Shown here: one piece after another, positions 60,955 to 64,000 of the stretch
How the letters are laid out: the number at the start of each line of letters is the position of its first letter
How positions within the stretch are numbered: the first letter of the stretch is position 1
Translations under genes and position numbers: made by a program
The notes under the pieces: generated by a model
Database searches by the model: none
What the model was told of the DNA's origin: nothing
Seen by the model: the letters and a program-made list of their open reading frames with translations, nothing else
DNA from: JAOUGY01 sp963785075
GTDB taxonomy: Bacteria; Actinomycetota; Acidimicrobiia; Spongiisociales; ZC4RG35
NCBI GenBank assembly: GCA_963785075.1
Contig: CAWATW010000007.1
Span: 248,001-312,000, forward strand
DNA: 64,000 nt
Reading direction: 5' to 3'

Positions 60955-61107
60955 ATCTCGTGGCATGACCGAAGACCAAGAGGCGCTCGCCGATGCGATT
61001 GCCTGTGTGGCCTCCGCCGAAGGCTGCGTTGCCAGAGCCTTGTCGGTCGGCGTCCACTGATCCGGTCTCCGGTCCCCGTGCCATCGCCGATCTGGGAACA
61101 TGGCCAC

Positions 61108-61401
61108 ATGTACGGATTGATCGGTCGAATCCTGTGTGCGCCGGGAAGGCGCGATGCTCTCGGTGCCATCCTCGGTGGAATGGGAGCGATGCCCGGATGC
61201 ATCTCCTATGTGGTCGCCGAGGATCTGAGTGACCTGGACGCCCTGTGGGTGACGGAGGTGTGGGAGACACCGGAGGCCCATTCCCAGTCGTTGGAGCTCC
61301 CTGAGGTTCAGGCTGCGATCGCCGCCGGTCGCGAGATGATCGTCGGGATGGATCATCGCTCCGAGACCCGGCCGATCTCCGGCATCGGCCCCATTACGTG
61401 A
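61108..61401 (+). CDS. Antibiotic biosynthesis monooxygenase (ABM) family protein
   Basis: 97-aa dimeric ferredoxin-fold protein (MYGLIGRILCAPGRRDALGAIL, GCISYVVAEDLSDLDALWVTEVWETPEAH). The family includes quinol monooxygenases and heme-degrading proteins; activity unknown. Start 61108 is the family-typical ATG; 61078 is in frame but lacks support. A terminator begins 3 nt after the stop. Confidence 0.85.
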   Translation: MYGLIGRILCAPGRRDALGAILGGMGAMPGCISYVVAEDLSDLDALWVTEVWETPEAHSQSLELPEVQAAIAAGREMIVGMDHRSETRPISGIGPIT

Positions 61402-61403
61402 AA

Positions 61404-61429
61404 GGGCTCGAGCATTTCTGCTCGAGCCC
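61404..61429. terminator. Hairpin terminator
   Basis: Perfect 11-bp stem GGGCTCGAGCA / TGCTCGAGCCC around a TTTC loop, between convergent genes ending at 61401 and 61445. No T-tract. Confidence 0.75.
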
Positions 61430-61444
61430 TCGACGTGTCGACCC

Positions 61445-62041
61445 TCAGGCGGTGGCAGGAGCCCCTGCTGCGGTCGCACGTCCGCGACTGCCGCCCCATG
61501 CCGCGGTCATCATCAGCGATCCGATCGCACCGATCATCAATCCGACGCCGGTGAGGATTCCTCCGGCCAGTCGGATCGGCGAAGTCGGCAGCGTCGCCCG
61601 GACATCGGCTTCAACGCCCGGTGAGCCGTCGGGATTCATGACGACGACGGCCCAACGCCCGGGTTCGAGGTCCCACCTGATCTCGGTGTCGGCTCCGTCG
61701 GAGGAGTACGCCCAGAAGTCCGCCTGGTGTGGGTTCGCCCCGGACGCCACGAATCGTTCTACCTGACCGGCGGGCCCGATGCCGACGAACAGTGGTCCGT
61801 CGCCATCCACCGTCAGGGCGGCGTGGCCCACGCGGGGGACGCGGAACTCGGTCTCGGACCAGAGGGTGGCGATGTCGCTCGCCACGTACGCGCGGGCGTC
61901 GGTGCGTGCAGCCACGGTCGGAAGCTCGGCGACACCATCGGCTGTCCACCACAGCAATCCGGTCCCTGTGACGAACACCGGGATGGCAAGGATCACCGCC
62001 AGCAAACCCGCCGCGCCGGCCATCACTCTCACTACTTTCAC
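61445..62041 (-). CDS. Membrane protein, unknown function
   Basis: 198-aa protein: N-terminal hydrophobic segment (VMAGAAGLLAVILAIPVFVTGTGLLWW), an extracytoplasmic beta-rich domain (FRVPRVGHAALTVDGDGPLFVGIGPAG, WDLEPGRWAVVVMNPDG) and a C-terminal membrane helix (GGILTGVGLMIGAIGSLMM). GTG start with GGAGAGAG upstream. No family recognised; lies downstream of the PspC gene. Confidence 0.72.
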   Translation of the reverse strand: MKVVRVMAGAAGLLAVILAIPVFVTGTGLLWWTADGVAELPTVAARTDARAYVASDIATLWSETEFRVPRVGHAALTVDGDGPLFVGIGPAGQVERFVASGANPHQADFWAYSSDGADTEIRWDLEPGRWAVVVMNPDGSPGVEADVRATLPTSPIRLAGGILTGVGLMIGAIGSLMMTAAWGGSRGRATAAGAPATA

Positions 62042-62064
62042 GATCTCTCTCCTCTGTCTGTGAG

Positions 62065-62517
62065 TCAGGTCTTGCGAATCAGAAGGGCGCCGGCAGCGGC
62101 GAGCACGAAAGCCACGAACAGCCTCGAACCCAGCAGGCCGGTGTTGCCGATGGCGATCAGTGTGCCGAGACCGATGAGTACCAGCCCGGCCACCTTGGAA
62201 GGGCGGTCGACGGCGCCCATCCTCGCCCGGAAGTCGTCGGCCAATGAAGTGGTGTCGCCCGGTTCGGGCATGACGGCCCAGGCTCCGAGGTATACGAGTA
62301 TGCCGACGCCGTCAGCCAGCGCCATGGCAACGAACACCACGCGCACCAGCCATGCAGGCAGCTCGAGTCGGTCGGCGATGCCGGCGGCAACTCCTGCGAG
62401 GAGGCGGCCCTCTCGTGGTCGGACCCAGCGACGGTTCTCGCCGGTGGAGTCTGGGGAGGCGGATTCTCCGACGGGAGTTCCCGTCGGCTCTTCGATTGTC
62501 TGATGTTCCTGTTCCAT
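62065..62517 (-). CDS. PspC domain protein
   Basis: 150-aa protein with a PspC domain (EGRLLAGVAAGIADRLELPAWLVRVVFVAMALADGVGILVYLGAWAVMP) and two further C-terminal membrane helices. PspC proteins take part in envelope-stress response; no PspA is nearby. The ATG at 62517 is preferred over 62553. Divergent from yihY with a clustered half-site operator between them. Confidence 0.9.
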   Translation of the reverse strand: MEQEHQTIEEPTGTPVGESASPDSTGENRRWVRPREGRLLAGVAAGIADRLELPAWLVRVVFVAMALADGVGILVYLGAWAVMPEPGDTTSLADDFRARMGAVDRPSKVAGLVLIGLGTLIAIGNTGLLGSRLFVAFVLAAAGALLIRKT

Positions 62518-62566
62518 GGCTGCATCGTCTCGCGCGTCCGCGTCCGCAACCATTGGGTATGGCCCT

Positions 62567-62601
62567 CCTGAGACCCTGAGGACGTCAGGGTGGCGTCAGG
62601 G
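62567..62601. promoter_or_regulatory. Clustered CCTGA/TCAGG half-sites
   Basis: CCTGA at 62567-62571 and 62575-62579 faces TCAGG at 62585-62589 and 62596-62600; the inner pair forms ACCCTGA-5 nt-TCAGGGT (62573-62591), and CGTCAGGG repeats at an 11-bp step (62583, 62594). Lies in the gap between divergent pspC and yihY. Confidence 0.5.
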
Positions 62602-62700
62602 AGAAGATGCGTGGTCCGCGATGCCGACCTGTGGCCGCTCACATGTCGGATGCCGGCGTCGGTGCTCGATCGAGCACCCGAAGTCACCTAGCCTCGGGTG

Positions 62701-63732
62701 ATGGACGTCGCCAACCTACCGGTCCACAAGCGGACCTTCGAGATCCTCAAGGCGGCCGGCAAGGAGTTCGGCGAGGACAAGGCCGGACGGATGGGTGCTG
62801 CTCTTTCGTACTACACGATCTTCTCGCTCGTTCCGCTGTTGTTCCTCGTGGTCGCCGTGGCCGGATTCGTATCCGCCGCCAACGGGACAATCGACGATCC
62901 GTCGTACACCGACAACCTCATCTCATCGGTGCAGGACGTGGCAGGCGATGAGGTCGCCGGCTCGCTCGCTGAGATCGTCGACGTGGTCGAGGAGCAGGCC
63001 CGTGGCGCACTGTCGATCGGAATCGTGCTGTCGATCTTCTCCGCCTCGACGATCTTCGCTCAGGTACAGGGGGTGTTGAGCGTCGTGTTCCACGTTCCCG
63101 AGGACCAGCGACGGACCGGACCCATCGGGTTTCTCGTTCAACGCGGAATCGGTGCACTGTCGGCGCTGACGCTCGCCGTGCTGGCGTTCACACCGGTGGC
63201 AGCTGTCGCCGCAGTCGGTCTGATCCCCGACGACTGGGGATGGGTCCGGACCCTTGCTCAGTTCGCGGTTCCAGTCGTCTCGCTCCTTCTGCTCATGGGG
63301 GTCGTGGGCGTGACCTTTCAGGTCATGACTGCCGTCGAGATCCCTTGGAAGGCGGCGGTTCGTGGCGGCATGGCGACGGCGGCGGTGGGTTTGGTCGCCG
63401 CCTTTCTGGTCGGGATCTATCTCGGGAACGCCGGAGGTACCGGAGCTCTCGGCGCGCTCGGGGGCGCGGCCATCCTGCTGTTCTTCTTCAACCTCATGTG
63501 GACCGTGTACCTGTTCGGAGCAGAGGTCACCAAGGTGTACTCGGACTACCTGGAGTTCGGCGACATCATTCAGCCTTCGGTGCGGGCGGGTCGCCAACGC
63601 CCCGAGCTCTCGCCTCACCCGATCAGTCGAGCTCAGCCCGGCGGTGCCGATGCCGAGTCGGCGGCCAAAGCGGGTGTGGTGGCATTCATCCTCGGTGGCG
63701 TGTTCGGATGGCTCGGGAGTCGTCGGCGCTGA
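62701..63732 (+). CDS. YihY/BrkB family membrane protein
   Basis: 343-aa membrane protein with six or so helices in the YihY/virulence factor BrkB family: MGAALSYYTIFSLVPLLFLVVAVAGF, IFSASTIFAQVQGVLSVVFHV, ILLFFFNLMWTVYLFGAEVTKVYSDY. The C-terminal tail ends with one more helix (VVAFILGGVFGWLG). TAGCCT (62689-62694) is 6 nt before the ATG. Function of the family is unproven. Confidence 0.92.
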   Translation: MDVANLPVHKRTFEILKAAGKEFGEDKAGRMGAALSYYTIFSLVPLLFLVVAVAGFVSAANGTIDDPSYTDNLISSVQDVAGDEVAGSLAEIVDVVEEQARGALSIGIVLSIFSASTIFAQVQGVLSVVFHVPEDQRRTGPIGFLVQRGIGALSALTLAVLAFTPVAAVAAVGLIPDDWGWVRTLAQFAVPVVSLLLLMGVVGVTFQVMTAVEIPWKAAVRGGMATAAVGLVAAFLVGIYLGNAGGTGALGALGGAAILLFFFNLMWTVYLFGAEVTKVYSDYLEFGDIIQPSVRAGRQRPELSPHPISRAQPGGADAESAAKAGVVAFILGGVFGWLGSRRR

Positions 63733-63735
63733 CGC

Positions 63736-64000
63736 TCAGATGAATCGTTTGAGAAGGCGCTTCGCCACCCGCCCGTAAGGCGGGTACCCGATCCCGGGGT
63801 CCGGAGACAGCTTCTTTCGGAGCACGCTCTTGTGGTTGCTGAACGTGCTGACGCCTGCGAGCCCGCGGTAGCGGCCCGTCCCGCTGGTGCCGACTCCTCC
63901 AAATGGAAGTTCGGGGATCCCGGCGTGGTACATCGTCTGGTTGATGCCGACGGCTCCGGAGCTCGTTCGCTGGAGCACCCGATCGATCACGTCGTCGTCG
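63736..64000 (-). CDS. Aldehyde dehydrogenase family protein (C-terminal part)
   Basis: The last ~88 codons of an aldehyde dehydrogenase reading into the right edge: GAVGINQTMYHAGIPELPFGGVGTSGTGRYRGLAGVSTFSNHKSVL, where PFGGVGxSGxG is the family's C-terminal signature. The catalytic Cys region lies outside the window. The tail (PDPGIGYPPYGRVAKRLLKRFI) resembles fatty-aldehyde dehydrogenases. Converges with yihY, 3 nt apart. Confidence 0.9.
   Translation of the reverse strand, partial: DDDVIDRVLQRTSSGAVGINQTMYHAGIPELPFGGVGTSGTGRYRGLAGVSTFSNHKSVLRKKLSPDPGIGYPPYGRVAKRLLKRFI

Noticed and set aside
60965..61060. 31-aa ORF between two + genes
   Set aside because: Reads like protein, but has no ribosome site or -10 box and no recognisable family; left uncalled.
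1..64000. tRNA or rRNA genes, insertion sequences, attachment sites
   Set aside because: No tRNA-like T-loop/acceptor pattern, transposase or integrase frame was found by reading; a tRNAscan search would settle the tRNA question.

Overview
The window is GC-rich and gene-dense. Genes frequently overlap by 4 nt (ATGA/GTGA). Many genes start 6-8 nt after a TANNNT -10 box, which points to leaderless transcription. Together with a WXG100/EccC type VII secretion pair, a SARP-type regulator, a YtrA-type GntR-ABC cluster and actinobacterial S-layer-like repeats (GCxPPxxDRFCP...VTRGQMAAFL), this indicates an actinobacterium, probably of class Acidimicrobiia. The lineage is my inference; there is no rRNA in the window, and I saw no tRNA.

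Layout. 1-2.6 kb: 3' part of a type VII secretion operon (WXG100 then EccC, running off the left edge). 2.7-10.2 kb: a beta-lactamase-fold hydrolase, exported proteins, a GNAT-thioredoxin-like fusion, and a divergent acyl-CoA synthetase / acyl-CoA dehydrogenase pair. 10.2-13 kb: ABC-2 exporter operon divergent from its likely GntR regulator, then a GNAT relic. 13-20.9 kb: small enzymes, a lipoprotein serpin, MerR/GyrI-like regulator, PhzF, type I IPP isomerase, fructosamine-kinase-like and LMW phosphatase genes, and an SRPBCC-ArsR-SRPBCC operon. 20.9-21.4 kb: a heptanucleotide repeat field. 21.4-24.3 kb: a DNA methyltransferase with a nuclease-like C-terminal extension and two unrecognised genes, a candidate restriction-modification or defence island. 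24.3-32.2 kb: PLP enzyme, GNAT, MsrB, CHAD/NUDIX divergent pair, lipoprotein, ParA with a zinc-ribbon partner, DUF427. 32.2-33.1 kb: small ORFs, a strong terminator, a second heptamer array and a ~124-bp minisatellite. 33.1-38.1 kb: azlCD and a copper operon (cupredoxin/beta-helix/membrane fusion, multicopper oxidase, endonuclease/exonuclease/phosphatase-family protein). 38.1-42.2 kb: a redox and DNA-repair divergon with soxR, an ECF sigma factor and an MGMT-Ada fusion on one strand and a split transketolase on the other, separated by a textbook SoxR operator. 42.2-54.3 kb: surface beta-helix protein, DinB-like and enoyl-CoA hydratase, MFS transporter, and a large FAD oxidoreductase facing a SARP regulator. 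54.3-64 kb: class V aminotransferase, stand-alone LigD polymerase domain, methyltransferase with a coupled leader peptide, metZ-rhodanese, PspC, YihY and the end of an aldehyde dehydrogenase.

The strongest unusual signals are: (1) heptanucleotide repeat arrays at or just after the 3' ends of three + strand genes, with a shared TGCGTC core in two of the loci and a precise 30-unit array; (2) a SoxR operator inside a 19-bp promoter spacer driving transketolase; (3) the methyltransferase island; (4) the cupredoxin-beta-helix-membrane fusion paired with a multicopper oxidase; (5) an O6-alkylguanine methyltransferase carrying the Ada phosphotriester domain at the opposite end from Ada; (6) two genes whose best ribosome binding sites point to CTG start codons.
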